From Chara braunii (taxonomy: Eukaryota; Streptophyta; Charophyceae; Charales; Characeae): a stretch of DNA of 34,732 nt. The position numbers and the translations under genes are program-made. The notes under the pieces were generated by a model. It was not told where the DNA came from. It ran no database searches and saw only the letters and a program-made list of their open reading frames with translations. The stretch is from positions 1,318,324 through 1,353,055 of the forward strand of contig BFEA01000099.1 of NCBI GenBank assembly GCA_003427395.1, read 5' to 3'. Positions 1 through 9,918 of this stretch are shown piece by piece (positions within the stretch are counted from its first letter, which is position 1; every line of letters starts with the position of its first letter).

Positions 1-52
<52 letters not shown>
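1..52. repeat. (CT)n microsatellite at window edge
   Basis: Uninterrupted TC dinucleotides run from the first base to about 52. The array is cut by the window edge, so its true length is unknown. Confidence 0.97.
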
Positions 53-54
<2 letters not shown>

Positions 55-424
55 GTGCCAGGTACTAACCTGTGAAGATGGCACTGTGCTGCAGGTACCT
101 CGACGATGAGCTGGAGCTATGGCGCTGCAGGTAAGTCTCCCTGGCCTCCGCCCAATCTCTATCTCTCTCCAGTGCTACTCTAGCCCCTAATAGCGCCCAG
201 CGCTGAAAACTACTGCAGTGCTCCTACAGAGTGCTGCTGCCAAATCCTGAAGACTACCTCCTGCCTCCTGAACTGCACGTGAAGTGCCTTGGAAGTCCCT
301 ATGAACTACCTGCAGCCTGCAGGGCAGGCCAGTCCTATATAGTGCTGGCCCGTCCAGGAGGCTGCTCTTGCCAATGCCAAAACGTGCCAGACCCTGGTGT
401 TGAAGCTCAAACAAAGGTTGTCTT
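53..424. other. Unique sequence, no gene seen
   Basis: Mixed-composition DNA. The overlapping short open frames on both strands show no recognisable domain and no codon signal that favours one of them. I see no RNA gene here. Confidence 0.5.
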
Positions 425-655
425 GAAAAACAGGCCCAAAATGGCCTGTGCTAAAACCCCGGTCTGGTGCCCGGGTTTCAGGGAAGGTCGATCTTATGAG
501 GGCCTGAAAATGGCCCTCCGTTTCAGGCTGAAAAGACTCAGGGCCTGGAGGGCCCTTTTTAGGCTGAAACGACACAGGGCCTGTAGGCCCTTGTTTTCAG
601 GCTTTCAGGCTGAAACAACACAGGGCCTGAAAATGGCCCTCGTTTGCAGGCGCAG
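425..655. repeat. GGCC-rich minisatellite with palindromic core
   Basis: A degenerate unit of about 35-50 bp recurs at least three and a half times. Each unit has a core of AGGGCCTG, a short spacer and GGCCCT, which is itself a small palindrome, followed by TTTCAGGCTGAAA(A/C). Cores lie near 500-518, 540-557, 577-592 and 622-641. The open frame spanning it (231-662) has no recognised domain and is probably chance. Confidence 0.8.
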
Positions 656-661
656 CATGTA

Positions 662-680
662 ACACACACACACACACACA
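662..680. repeat. (AC)n microsatellite
   Basis: Nine to ten AC repeats directly follow the minisatellite. Confidence 0.95.
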
Positions 681-833
681 GTTTTCAGGGTTGTAGAGCG
701 ACAGTCTGCTAGGATTGCAGGGTTGGTGTCAGTGAAGTTGACCACTTTTCTCGCTCAGGGAAGCATATCACTAACTCTGGGCATCATGGTGAGTATCCAT
801 CAGTTTGTCTAGGTTCAACCTCTTGATGGAACT

Positions 834-1468
834 GGGTTGAAGCTCAAACGTGGCCAAAAGTACCAGATTTTTTTGTGGGCCTTGGACGGACCTGGAAGCG
901 GCCAGAAGGAACTGTTTAGGGGCCCTTGGACGGAACGGGAAGTCACCAGAAGGAACTGGTACCGGATCGCTGCGCAACAGGCCATCCAGCACGAAAGAAT
1001 GTCAAACGGTTTGAAGTCAGAATAGGATAGGGTCTGTTTCAGAATAGTAGAGGGTACCAGATGGGAACTGGGTGGGTTTGTGGGTGGGTTTGAAGAGTCA
1101 GATGATTTGAAGTCAGCGTACGATAGGGTCTGTTTCAGACGGGGCAGCGATAGTAGGGAACATACCATCATTAGCGAAGTTTGTGGTTTTGTCGGGAATT
1201 TCGGCTGGTATGAAGGGCGGATCACTGCCGAGTTCAGTCTCCTTCAGTGACTGAACGCGTGAAGACGCCGTATGGAATGAGTACGCACGGGTGGGTCTTG
1301 GGTCGTGGTCAGACTGGGGGTGACGTGGGTGAGACCCGAGGACAGTATCGGCAATTTGTGTCCCCTTTCTTGTGTCGGAATCTCAATACTCGTATGCAAT
1401 TTGGTTGTACATCTGTGTGTTATTGTACATCTTTGTGCTTCTACAATTGCTTAAACTGGATATTTATG
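834..1468 (+). repeat. Left copy of ~620-bp direct repeat (PLE flank R1)
   Basis: This copy aligns along its length with 8436-9055 in the same orientation. Shared landmarks, in order, are TTTTTTTGTGGGCC, GGCCCTTGGACGGA, GAATAGGATAGGG, GGGAACTGGGTGGGTTTG, CAGATGATTTGAAGTCAG, GGGGCAGCGATAGTAGGG, GAATTTCGGCTGGTAT, GCCGAGTTCAGTCTCCTTC and ACGCACGGGTGGGTCTTGG. The right copy follows the thumb region of an RT remnant, so this sequence is probably the 3' untranslated part of the same Penelope-like family. Direct flanking copies would then be the pseudo-LTR arrangement typical of that class, or a remnant of head-to-tail insertion. Many substitutions and small indels show that both copies are old. Confidence 0.8.
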
Positions 1469-1581
1469 AAATCAAACTCCGTAACCTGCTAGGGGGTTAT
1501 ACCTGGACTGGGTGGCGGCACTACGAAAGTCAACCACGAAGACAGAGACAGACGAGGCAGTATAATGAAGGGAGACGATAA

Positions 1582-2330
1582 GTGAAGCGAGTGGGAAGAA
1601 GAGGAACGTTTGGTGATTGGTTGCAGTGCGAAAGACAATGGCTGAAGGATGAGTGGAGAAAGTGTGGCATTGTACATAAAAAAGTCATCCCAATGGGGGG
1701 AAGAGCTAGCCCCCCTCTTGCATGTGTGATGTGTACGCTTGTTGAATGCAAGTTTGTACATCTGTACGTTCGTTGGGTACTGATATCCAGCAAAAGGTAC
1801 ATTGATGATTTGCTCATCTACTCGTTCTCTTGAAAGGACTATCCAATCGAGTTGCCTAAAGCATAGGAACGGTCGGAAGGTGCTCTGCAATGTTACCCCG
1901 ACAGACTGGTGCTGGAGCGAACACATTCGGGATCTGGGATTCTTGACTTTTTGGAAACCAGGATCCTAGTTTCTGCAGGAACGGGATATGTCCTGGTCGC
2001 ACACAAGTTCAAAAATGAAGGCTCGATCTGGTCAGCTGGGCAACTTCGCTTCCACACCTACAAAGCTTTTTGTTCATATGGGCCAAGGATGGCCGAATTC
2101 GCGGTGGTAGCTAATAACATCCTTCGTATTACCTAGAATTGTAACGATCTGGTGACGATCTGTTGGGGTATACTTACCCTGGCTGAAGAGCTGAGGAAAT
2201 CAGATAACCCAAGAAGATGACCATCTGCAGCCTGAAGTGGATGAAGGGTGGATACGCCTTTTTGGGATCGTATGCTGGAACTCGTCAGCAGCACGTTTTA
2301 GTACTGAACCTTGAGTCGTGGCGTGCGGCT
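1582..2330 (+). pseudogene. Truncated Penelope-like reverse transcriptase fragment (RT1)
   Basis: An RT palm remnant. At 1678-1735 the translation reads KKVIPMGGRASPPLACVMC, matching the (G)IPMGxxxSPxLA motif of Penelope-type RTs. At 1795-1818 it reads RYIDDLLI, the catalytic xxDD box. After a frame break, 1909-2135 continues with LERTH, FLETRI and KFKNEG, which line up with LERTY, FLGCKT and MKNEK of the second RT remnant at 7950-8090. The tail around 2165-2205 (LAEELRKSDNP) looks like the thumb. The amino-terminal half (fingers, IKDMFSKLP box) is missing, and frameshifts and stops break the frame. It lies just downstream of flank repeat R1. The RT class is seen in the sequence; the exact PLE clade is inferred. 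Confidence 0.75.
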
Positions 2331-2911
2331 ATCGCCGTGGTTTGTGTTCCGATTGTCCTGCAAGATTCGCTCGGACTATTGTCTCTGGGAAAGACAAGGA
2401 GAAAATATGCGCCATGACACCAACCTGAAAAAAGTCGGCCTGCGAACGAGTAAAGTCTGCAGCTACAGGTAATGGCGGTAAAACGTGTTGCTTCAGTGCT
2501 CCACACGATTTTGGTTTCGAAACTTAATTTATCTATTCATTCTGATTTTGGTTTTGAAACTTGATTTATCTATTCATTTTTCTTTTTTCCTTTTAGTGTA
2601 TTTTCATTGGTTGCTCTTTCGGCCCAGTGCAATGTCGCTGAGTTGCCCCTCGAAAGTACCGAAGGGTGTTACGCCCACACAGTGACGGCGTGGTAAAGGC
2701 AAGTAAAGTTTTAGGTATTGCAAGACGTAGTATCAGTGTTAGCAGTTACCTCAATCTGAGTGGCGTATTGACTGGAAGGGTTGAATATTTTTGTGGCGAT
2801 GGAAATCGTCGGGGACTGGTGGAGGAGGAGATGATGTACGCCATGACAGTAATGCTCAAGTCATCTTTTTCAATTATTTTTTCCATGTGTTGGTAATCTC
2901 TTTCTCATAGT
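2331..2911. other. Non-coding spacer in PLE region with a 37-bp tandem duplication
   Basis: No recognisable coding domain. The segment 2508-2544 (ATTTTGGTTTCGAAACTTAA...) is repeated at 2545-2581 with few changes. A T-rich tract follows at 2572-2600. Confidence 0.7.
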
Positions 2912-3242
2912 GTGGCAGACGGATCCGGTGGGATGGAAGGGGCACGATCGATGGAACACAATCCACTAACTCGCAAGATCTGCTATAATGTGGAGAAGCG
3001 GATCACCATGTCGGGATGTGTGTCGAATACTTCAACACTGGCAAGTGAAGGCCAAGGGAGTGCCTTTCGTCATTCCACCACTGGGACTAGGAAGGGCTGG
3101 ACATACCATGCAAACGGGAACGGAAAGGAGGAGCCATTCGGCAGACAGTGGGGGACTGCACACCGAGGCCGATAGCACTCACGCATTGATGGGCAACTAC
3201 CTAATACAAATGGTGCAGGAAAGGAAGGAGCGCATGGATCCT
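2912..3242 (+). pseudogene. PLE amino-terminal remnant with zinc-knuckle-like motif
   Basis: Between 2981 and 3019 the bases would read as a CX2CX4HX4C zinc knuckle after a single frame change near 2989; in the present frame only part of the cysteine/histidine set appears. Downstream, the frame starting at 2988 reads ILQHW, then KAKGVPFVIPPLG, which is proline-rich and uninterrupted to about 3455. Zinc knuckles bind nucleic acid and occur upstream of the enzymatic domains in several retroelement classes, including some Penelope-like elements. Assignment to the same element as the GIY-YIG and RT remnants downstream rests on order and strand only. Confidence 0.5.
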
Positions 3243-3506
3243 AAGAACGTGAAGCAGAAGCAAAGAGAGAGGAGGACGCTAAGTTTGAACGTGAGAGAAA
3301 GAGGCTCGAAACATTACAAGAGAAGCAACGGTACAAGGATGGATGGGATGCTAGGCTGTTGTGGGTACTACGAGGAAAGATGCGGCGAGAATCAGATGAC
3401 GAAGCGAAGAATTATAAAAAGACGAAGACGCGTGAAGAAGAAAAGGAGAGACTAAGGAGGATGATAGCATTGATGGGAAATGACGAGGAGTCAAAACGAC
3501 GATGAG
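3243..3506 (+). pseudogene. Charged coiled-coil segment of the PLE-like protein
   Basis: One frame is open for about 88 codons from a stop at 3240-3242 to the TGA at 3504-3506. It is dense in E, K and R (EREAEAKREEDAKFERERKR, then KTREEEKERLRRMIALMG). The heptad-like spacing of L, M and A suggests a coiled coil. Such segments often link a zinc knuckle to the catalytic part in gag-like or PLE proteins. There is no enzymatic motif. It may continue in other frames to about 3680. Confidence 0.5.
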
Positions 3507-4131
3507 TTAGTAGCGTTAACGAAGCAGGTGGCAAGTCTGAAGTTGAAAGAGAAGAGGAAGTGTGTGGCGGACACTACCATTGGGAATAGCCCCACGGGTG
3601 GTGACACCTATGAAAGAGCAACGGAAAGGATTGGGAGACGAAACGAAGGCGCATATGGAGCAGATCAGGAGTGTGGATGAGGGAAAAGTGAGTAGATCAG
3701 TGGTGACGCACAACCTCACTATATTGTTGGGACCGATCTGAAAGATCAGCCTATCACTGAAGCACGTGACAGCGAGCACACTCCAAGACGGACGGGAGAA
3801 ATATGAGACGGATATTCAAGCCCTGTAAGAGCACTAACTATCAAAGAGTTGAAGGACAATTGCAAGGCAGAGTGAATCGCCTACGGCAACCCCGACCTAG
3901 GACAATTGCAAGGCAGAGTGAATCGCCTACGGCAACCCCGACCTAGATATAAAGCGACCTGTTATGTGTCAGATCATCCAAGCGTATGATCCAGTAAACG
4001 TGTTGTTGCCTGATACACTTGGATGACAACGAGATCAGGTGCCAAGGGCAACAAGGAGAACAAAAGCAGTGGACCGACTGCTGAAAGTGAATCAACGACC
4101 TCAAAAGAATTAGATTGAGTGTGTCAGTAGA
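3507..4131 (+). other. PLE interior, frame-broken; 63-bp tandem duplication
   Basis: No single frame stays open. The segment GACAATTGCAAGGCAGAGTG... at 3853 is repeated exactly at 3900 together with its downstream part (CGGCAACCCCGACCTAG), a direct duplication with a period of about 47 bp. The sequence is purine-rich like the coding segments on either side, which suggests decayed coding DNA. Confidence 0.5.
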
Positions 4132-4713
4132 TTGTGGCAATATGGACAAGAGTCGGAGGACCAAAGAGTGAAGAATGAAGGCAGATGCAGAGACGATGAA
4201 AGACGTACGCAAGTAAGGACTTTGGGTTTGGCACTAGGAAGGCAGTTACGATGGGATGAAAAGTTCATCACATACTGGAGAGACGAGGGTGATAAAGGAA
4301 GTTTGGACCTAGCAGCACCAAAGGGATGTGTGTATGCATTAGTGTCTTCCTGGTACAGGCAGCCATACGTCGGGATTACCGAGAGGGAGTTATGGGTGAG
4401 ATGGCGGGAACAAGTGATGTGCGCGAAAAATGGGAGGAGAAAATAGAAATAGAATATGTATAACAGCCTAGCGAAGGTTGGCTTCCATAAATATGTCACA
4501 ACACCGATGTACACATCTCAAGACTGGGCAGAGCTAGAAGCCACCAAAGCTACATTGATTCACGCGTGGCCTCTCTCTTTGAACACCAAGTGCAAAAGGA
4601 AGTCGATGAAGAAGAGAAGGAAAGGGAGAAGAGAGAGGAAACAGTTGGCAAATGCAACAAGAGCTAGCCAGGCTGGAAATCAAGGAACAATGGTCCATGG
4701 GCGGATACTATGA
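4132..4713 (+). pseudogene. GIY-YIG endonuclease domain remnant (PLE endonuclease)
   Basis: One reading frame spans the region, broken only by two in-frame TAG codons at 4444-4446 and 4450-4452. The domain begins at about 4327 with GCVYALVSS (GIY half), then QPYVGITEREL (YIG half) and VRWREQ, which carries the expected arginine. After the stops it continues VGFHKYVTTP and ELEATKATLIHAW...LNTK, which supplies the conserved glutamate and the terminal asparagine. In intact elements this endonuclease nicks target DNA to start reverse transcription. Here it lies upstream of the larger RT remnant on the same strand, the reverse of the RT-then-EN order of canonical Penelope. The cassette is dead (stops) but its catalytic residues are still legible. 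Confidence 0.8.
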
Positions 4714-4974
4714 TGGTCAACGAAGGGGCAACTGGAAGGTACGATCCAACTAGTTTCACTTCTACGGAAATTAAGTAAGGAAAGGAAGAAGGAGGAGGTG
4801 AAAATCGAGAGTAAAGGTGGTAGTGTTTGGTCTGATGGTTGGCGAATACTAAGGCCCTTGTTTGGAGAGAGTCAGGTTAAGGTCGGGAAAAGAACACGCC
4901 CATGGTTGCCATATGCTGGTAGTAGGGCCTTGTGGGAGGGTTGTTTGAGTGGTTGGCCTTGGGCTGGTCCGACA
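4714..4974 (+). other. Purine-rich spacer after the endonuclease remnant
   Basis: AAGGAAGG-type purine-rich sequence that may still be decayed PLE coding DNA. I recognise no domain. Confidence 0.4.
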
Positions 4975-5059
4975 CGTGTGCGTGTGTGTGTGTGCGTGTG
5001 GGTGTGTGCGTGTGGGTGTGTGCGTGTGGGTGTGTGCGTATGGGTGTGGGTTGTGTGCA
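4975..5059. repeat. (GT)n/GTGTGGGTGTGC compound microsatellite
   Basis: GT repeats are interspersed with three near-identical GTGCGTGTGGGTGT units (about 4991-5040). The open frames translated through it on both strands are repeat artefacts. Confidence 0.9.
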
Positions 5060-5307
5060 CTTTGTGGTCCAATGATCTTTGGGTCATGTCTCGTGTACTC
5101 ACCATGGGCGGGGTAGTAGGAGGTAGGTTAGGTAGAGGTCTTGGGTCTAGATGAGGTTAGGTAGGAATTTGTGCAGAGATTGTGGGCCTATTTGTACGCC
5201 GCCTTGTTCGTATGCACTGCTCTGTGGGTGTGTCTGGGTACCGTAGTAGTTTCCCGGCCTCATGGCACAACTGCAAGAGTCCATACTTATACAATCCTGG
5301 TTCCGTT

Positions 5308-6045
5308 TTAGCTCCCCTCTCTACACCCCCCTTGAGTAGTAGTAAAATTGGGTGTTAGGCATATATGATTCCCAAGGGCGGGCCTCATGTCTATCTTACG
5401 ATGCTTATGGGCATCCGGGTTGGTACTTGTCTGCGTTCCCATTGAGGGGGTCGATTGGGGTGTGAATCTGGGAAGGGTCTCTGGTAGGGGTCTCATCTTA
5501 GGCAGGGGAGGCTGGGTCGTCACACTGATAGTAGAAGGGTGGTAGACCACATATCCATGACCCCTCCTGTGTCCGGTTCGTCTTCCAGAATTTGGGGTAT
5601 CCCTATGGTAGCGCCCGGGGGGGACACTTGTCTGAGACCCTCGAAAGGCGCGGGTTGGTGTAGGTCTAGGTCTGAGGATAGGTCTGGGTCACACCGCTGT
5701 AGGGCTCGACATGCAATCCATTAGCCCTCTAAGGAGTAGGGTGATTGTCCTGAGTGTGTCCCACTTAGGTAGGATGGTAGGTATAGGGGGTGTGTTAGGA
5801 GAATTGAAGTGAGGTAGGGTAGGGAGGTAGTCCCAGTCGTCGCGCGTCAGGCCACCCACTACCTGGTTGAGCTGGAATAGTGCTAGGAAGGTGACCCCTC
5901 CGATATCAGAATAGGTGGGAGCCATGAGGCCACACCTCGCAGGCGTGCGGTTTGTGATTAGCACCAGTGAAATACCACCAACTCGGGCCATACGTCCCCC
6001 GAGAACTTTCGATTCGGTTGTCGGGAATAATATTGGGTTGGTTCC
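5308..6045 (-). pseudogene. Unrecognised minus-strand open frame with one internal stop
   Basis: On the minus strand one frame is open for about 246 codons from 6045 to the TAA at 5308-5310, broken only by a TGA at 5689-5691. A TAG at 6046-6048 bounds it upstream, and the same frame is open a further 15 codons above that. The first ~100 residues look like a folded protein: ARVGGISLVLITNR, GLMAPTYSDIGGVTFLALF, LNQVVGGLTRDDWDYL. The rest is rich in proline and threonine (PPLPKMRPLPETLPRFTPQS) and looks disordered. I do not recognise the family. Its strand is opposite to the PLE fragments around it, so it may be a separate insertion. The C-rich minus strand could keep a frame open by composition alone, but the amino-terminal part is not low complexity. 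Confidence 0.4.
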
Positions 6046-6048
6046 CTA

Positions 6049-6304
6049 CTGGGAAGTCTCCACTACAGCACTCTTATGAAAGTACCCACCTAGTTCGATA
6101 CCCGACCTCTATAACAACCTGGGCTTAAAAAAAAAAAGAATTAAATAAAAAAAGGATAACAAAAAAAGAGTTCACGCACCACTCGAGACCTAGCATCCAC
6201 CCTCTACTACGATATGGACTTTTATATATTAAAAAACAAAAAAGCAAGCGCCTACTAGAGAACGAAAGACCCATTGTGTTGAGGGAAGTAGTCGAAGCAA
6301 TTTC
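6049..6304. other. A-rich spacer, nothing recognised
   Basis: An A-rich tract (6126-6171 and 6226-6246) lies between the unidentified minus-strand frame and the next PLE coding remnant. It could be the A-tail or edge of an insertion, but no target-site duplication is obvious. Confidence 0.4.
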
Positions 6305-8330
6305 GTGGACCTTAAGGTTGAAGCAAGATATTGTGAGCATCTTCAAGGATCCTTTGGGCGAGCTGGTACGTTACTACAGAGCTGCCAGGCTATTCTTGAA
6401 GAAATAAATTGTGCACAGGCCAGGCGGCTGATTTCTTATGCGATCCAAATATGGTACGAACATACGACGTCGACTCATGGTTTGATGAAAGAGTTCAGAA
6501 GGGGGAAGTCGTTAGCTTGATGAGGGAAAAGGTAGGGGAGTCACCACTAGAGGACACGACAAGCGACATGGAACGAAGACGCTCCCGATGTGTCTGGACA
6601 AGAAGTTCGAACGTCCGTGATGTATTACATAATCATCGCCGCATGGCGGCTGATGGTGTCGACACGTGCAAGCGCACGAGCTTGTCCTTACCTAAGGAGG
6701 GGGGACACATACTGTTCTGACTGAGTGTCTAGGGAGACTGTCCGGAAACTGCACAAAATGTTGAAGACATTCTGCCTGATGTCAGCGAGGATGTGATGGG
6801 TAGATTGGCGAGTGAGCTAGAGTCACCATTTGGAAGCTTGGATTGGTTGGTTGAAGGTCTACTCCGACCTGAGGAGATTTGGGCAAGCCAAGACATGGAC
6901 TGTGTGAGGTTGGCAGTACGAAGAAGGTGGCAGCGATCCGGAAGAATTGATTGGACAGGTGTTATGTCCACTAGATCGCAACCAAGGCAAGACATTAGTA
7001 CTATGTGCCAGAGTCCACTCATGTGCAGAGTACCTTCCTGCAGAATGAAGGATATGATGAGGTGAATAGGGGGGAAGAGAGTGATCGTGAGTATGCAGCA
7101 AAGATTTGAAGAAGAGAAGTGCAGTGAGTTGGGCGCGTGGAAAAAGAATGTGCGACTTGGAAAAGCTTACGCTTTGCCAAACCATAAGGATACTTCCAAA
7201 TACTGTCCCCTTGTCCAACGAACTGCAAGCCAAATGTAAGTGCATGCAAAAAGATTGCGCAAGGACTGAACGGTTTGTTGTCCAAATACTGTCCTATCGT
7301 CCAACAAACTGCGAGCCAAACGTAAATGCATGCAAAAAGATTGTGCAAGGACTGAACGGTTTGTTGTTGGGATTATCTATTGGCCGACACTTCAATCTGA
7401 GGGCACTCTCAGATTTGAAAGTAAAGCTTGATTCGCATCAACAGAAAATTGGGTAGGGTGTGCAGTAATGTGCAGGTTTTCACTGCGTCATACAATATCA
7501 AAGACATGTTCAGCAAATTGCCGCATGAGAATATCGTACGCGCAGTTGAGTGGTGTATCTGGTGGTTTCTCGAAAAAGGATTTGATGGAGTTTTTGTAAA
7601 AACCAAAGGGAGCCAATATGAGCAAGGCTAGGAAAGTTGAGGGTTATGTGCATATGCGTTCTGATCTGATAATGGGGCATGTGTTGAATGATCTGGATCA
7701 GTGTTTCACAATTGCAAGTAAGGTAATCCTTGGCAAACCATTGGGATCCCAATGGGAAAATCATCGAGCCCGCCTTTGGCCTGCCTGATATGCGCAAAGG
7801 TGGATTGAGATTTCCTACTGAGATTGGGAAGTCAGAAGAGATTCGTAGCTGTATTGCGTTTTATTGATGACCTATCTTGCTTTGTTGCTTTCAATGCAAA
7901 GAAGAAGAATGGGAAGAAGAAAGCGGAGGAGGTGATACAGAAGTCTGAGAAATGTTATGACGAGGCTCTAACATTAGAAAGGACATATGAGGGGGAGAAA
8001 AGTTGGCATTTCTTGGGCTGCAAAACGGCCACTGGAGTGACCTTTCCTTTCCTGAGTTGCCATCAAAGTATGAAGAATGAAAAGGACCTGCGGGAGCGTA
8101 AGGCTCTGACTTTCAGTGCTTTTCAAGATTTTGGATCATAGTCCTATAGGAACGGCAAAATGGTAGTCATCATGAGCGTGTTTCATCGCATTAATCGTAG
8201 TTCTTTTTCAAATTTGGGCATGTTGAATTCGGATTTGTTGGTACAGATGGAATTGCTTCGTTGAAACAATCCTTAAGCATTTTTTCAATCAGGTAGTACG
8301 GAATGTCACCAGGAATAGGAGCAACATTTG
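6305..8330 (+). pseudogene. Penelope-like reverse transcriptase remnant (RT2)
   Basis: The motifs fall in the expected order on one strand but in shifting frames. An RT-upstream region reads NHRRMAADGVDTC and LPKEGGHILF (6630-6718). Next come VLCPLDRNQGKTLVLC (6959-7006), the 'LDKNxG' box of PLE RTs; LPNHKDTSKYCPLV (7174-7215); SYNIKDMFSKLPHENI (7488-7535); TIGIPMGKSSSPPLACLIC (7737-7793); and LRFIDDLSCF (7854-7883), the catalytic xxDD. The thumb-like LERTYEGEKSWHFLG and RNGKMVVIMSVFHRIN run to about 8195. Stops, shifts and an 86-bp tandem duplication (7196-7367, not a multiple of three) make it non-functional. Flank repeat R2 follows within ~110 bp. Confidence 0.85.
7196..7367 (+). repeat. 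86-bp tandem duplication inside RT2
   Basis: CCAAATACTGTCC(C/T)... at 7196-7281 is repeated at 7282-7367 with about eight substitutions. Both copies end in ACTGAACGGTTTGTTGT. It shifts the RT frame by two bases, so it is a disabling lesion. Confidence 0.9.
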
Positions 8331-8435
8331 GAAGTTGATTGCAGAAATCTGCATTGACGGACGGGGATGATGAATGTTGTAGTAGTAGATTACTCCAAGG
8401 TCGACGAATGTCGTAGGATAAAGAGGTAATTGGGA

Positions 8436-9055
8436 CCACGGTTCAAGCCCAAACATGGCCGAAGGTACCCAATTTTTTTGTGGGCCAGACAGACCTGGAA
8501 GTCGCCAGGAGGAACTGTTTGGTGGCCCTTGGACGGACCTAGAAGTCGCCAGAGGGGAACTGGTACAGGGTCGGAACTGGACCGGCCAACCGACGTGAAA
8601 AACGTCAAACGATTTGATGTAAGAATAGGATAGGGCCTGTTTTAGAATAGGATAGGGTACCGGATGGGAACTGGGTGGGTTTGAAGTGTCAGATGATTTG
8701 AAGTCAGAGTAGGATAGGGCCTGTTTGAGATGGGGCAGCGATAGTAGGGGATAGACCATCATTAGCGTAGTTCATGGTTTTGTCGAGAATTTCGGCTGGT
8801 ATAAACAGTGGATCACCGCCGAGTTCAGTCTCCTTCTTCGGCATGCGTGAAGAAGTTGTACGGAATGAGGACGCACGGGTGGGTCTTGGGCCGTGGTCAG
8901 ACTGGGGGTGACGTTGGTGAGACATGGGGACAATAACAACGATTTATGTCCTCTTTCTTTTGTCGGAAACTCGATACTCCTATGAAATTTGGTTATACAT
9001 CTGTGTGCACATTCGTATGCGTCTATGATTGCTTTGACAAATTGATTGGATATTT
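8436..9055 (+). repeat. Right copy of ~620-bp direct repeat (PLE flank R2)
   Basis: Homologous to 834-1468 in the same orientation. It starts at about the TTTTTTTGTGGGCC landmark (8470) and ends near GATTGGATATTTC (9043-9055). Its position directly after the RT thumb suggests a 3' untranslated or pseudo-LTR function in the parent element. The short open frames on either strand are incidental. Confidence 0.8.
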
Positions 9056-9133
9056 CCTCAACCTCATGATGACTCTATGAATGTCCGACGAAACAGTCTA
9101 GCACAGTCATGCCTTTTTTTTGTGATAGGAAAC

Positions 9134-9136
<3 letters not shown>

Positions 9137-9184
<48 letters not shown>
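9137..9184. repeat. (AC)n microsatellite
   Basis: About 24 uninterrupted AC units lie 80 bp after the PLE flank repeat. Confidence 0.97.
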
Positions 9185-9186
<2 letters not shown>

Positions 9187-9764
9187 TCAGCTTTCCATAA
9201 CACCTCATCTTCTCGATTGAGGTCTTGCCTTGATGATGACTCCACTATGTTCTATTGATTGGGTGGTGAGACCACCACCTGCTGGGAAACGGTTCCTCGT
9301 ATCCCTTATTCACAAACATAGCCGGCGCCCTGCTGCTATGAAAGGCAGACCACCCACCCGGAGCCTCTTCAGCTATCCTAAAAAATTGAGCTTTGCCAAT
9401 TTGGTGTTCTACCTATAATCTTCATTCGAATACAATGCCCCGTCATTATTGTCATATTTGTGGCAGCTCTCAGTCTAGATACAGGCATAACGACTCACGA
9501 CTTCTATTCGGGCGAAGACGGTAGCTTGAAGTGGAATGTCTACCATAGCTGGATTGCTCAGGAAACTTCAGAGGACTCGCCTGAGGAGACTACTACCATA
9601 GCTTCATTTGATGTCTACCCTAGGTGAATTGCTCAAACTGGTATAGATCAAATTGAGAGCTCTCCACCGGAGCCACTTCAACGCTCAAAATTGCGGCATC
9701 CACGTATGAAAGCATTAGTGCTCAAATTTGAAGGCGAAGTAACTTTCCAAGAACAACCCACCTT
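9185..9764 (+). other. Possible degenerate retroelement coding sequence
   Basis: Short frames only. At 9435 a frame reads MPRHYCHICGSSQSRYRH and stops at 9525; the CxxC-plus-histidine look is zinc-finger-like but too short to call. From about 9530 a frame gives SWIAQETSEDSPEETTT, a stop, then PPEPLQRSKLRHPRMKALVL. That resembles the 'RRSxRxRxP' linker found between integrase and RT in copia-type polyproteins. Two imperfect copies of TCTACC(A/C)TAG(C/G)TG(G/A)ATTGCTCA lie at 9539 and 9613. Weak evidence. Confidence 0.25.
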
Positions 9765-9918
9765 GTTTCCTCTTCTTTTTTTGCTTTTTTTTGTTTTCTT
9801 CTTTTGCTTTTTTCTTGATTTTTTTGCTTTGTTTTGCTTTCCTTGCTTTTTTTTTGCTTCTTTTTGGCTGTTTTTTTGCTTTCTTTGCTCTTCTCTTCGG
9901 TTTTTTTTTTTTTTTTTA
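9765..9918. repeat. T-rich tract with TTTTGC spacing
   Basis: About 150 bp of T runs are broken by GC or CTT (TTTTTTGC, TTTTCTTGC). A shorter tract of the same type lies at 11115-11175. The open frames here are low-complexity artefacts. Confidence 0.9.

Larger units (their letters stand above)
2912..9055 (+). mobile_element. Degenerate Penelope-like element with EN-before-RT order
   Basis: The composite reads zinc-knuckle-like, coiled coil, GIY-YIG, RT, 3' flank, all on the plus strand. Established knowledge: canonical Penelope elements are RT then GIY-YIG, while Naiad/Chlamys-type elements place GIY-YIG at the amino side. The order here fits the latter. Caveats are a 1.3-kb GT-rich interruption with an opposite-strand frame between the domains, and a second RT fragment upstream, so more than one insertion may be juxtaposed. 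Confidence 0.6.

Noticed and set aside
834-9055. Hammerhead ribozyme motifs, which some Penelope-like elements carry in their pseudo-LTRs
   Set aside because: I looked for a CTGATGA core with a matching GAAA strand in both flank repeats and in the element and found no convincing pair.
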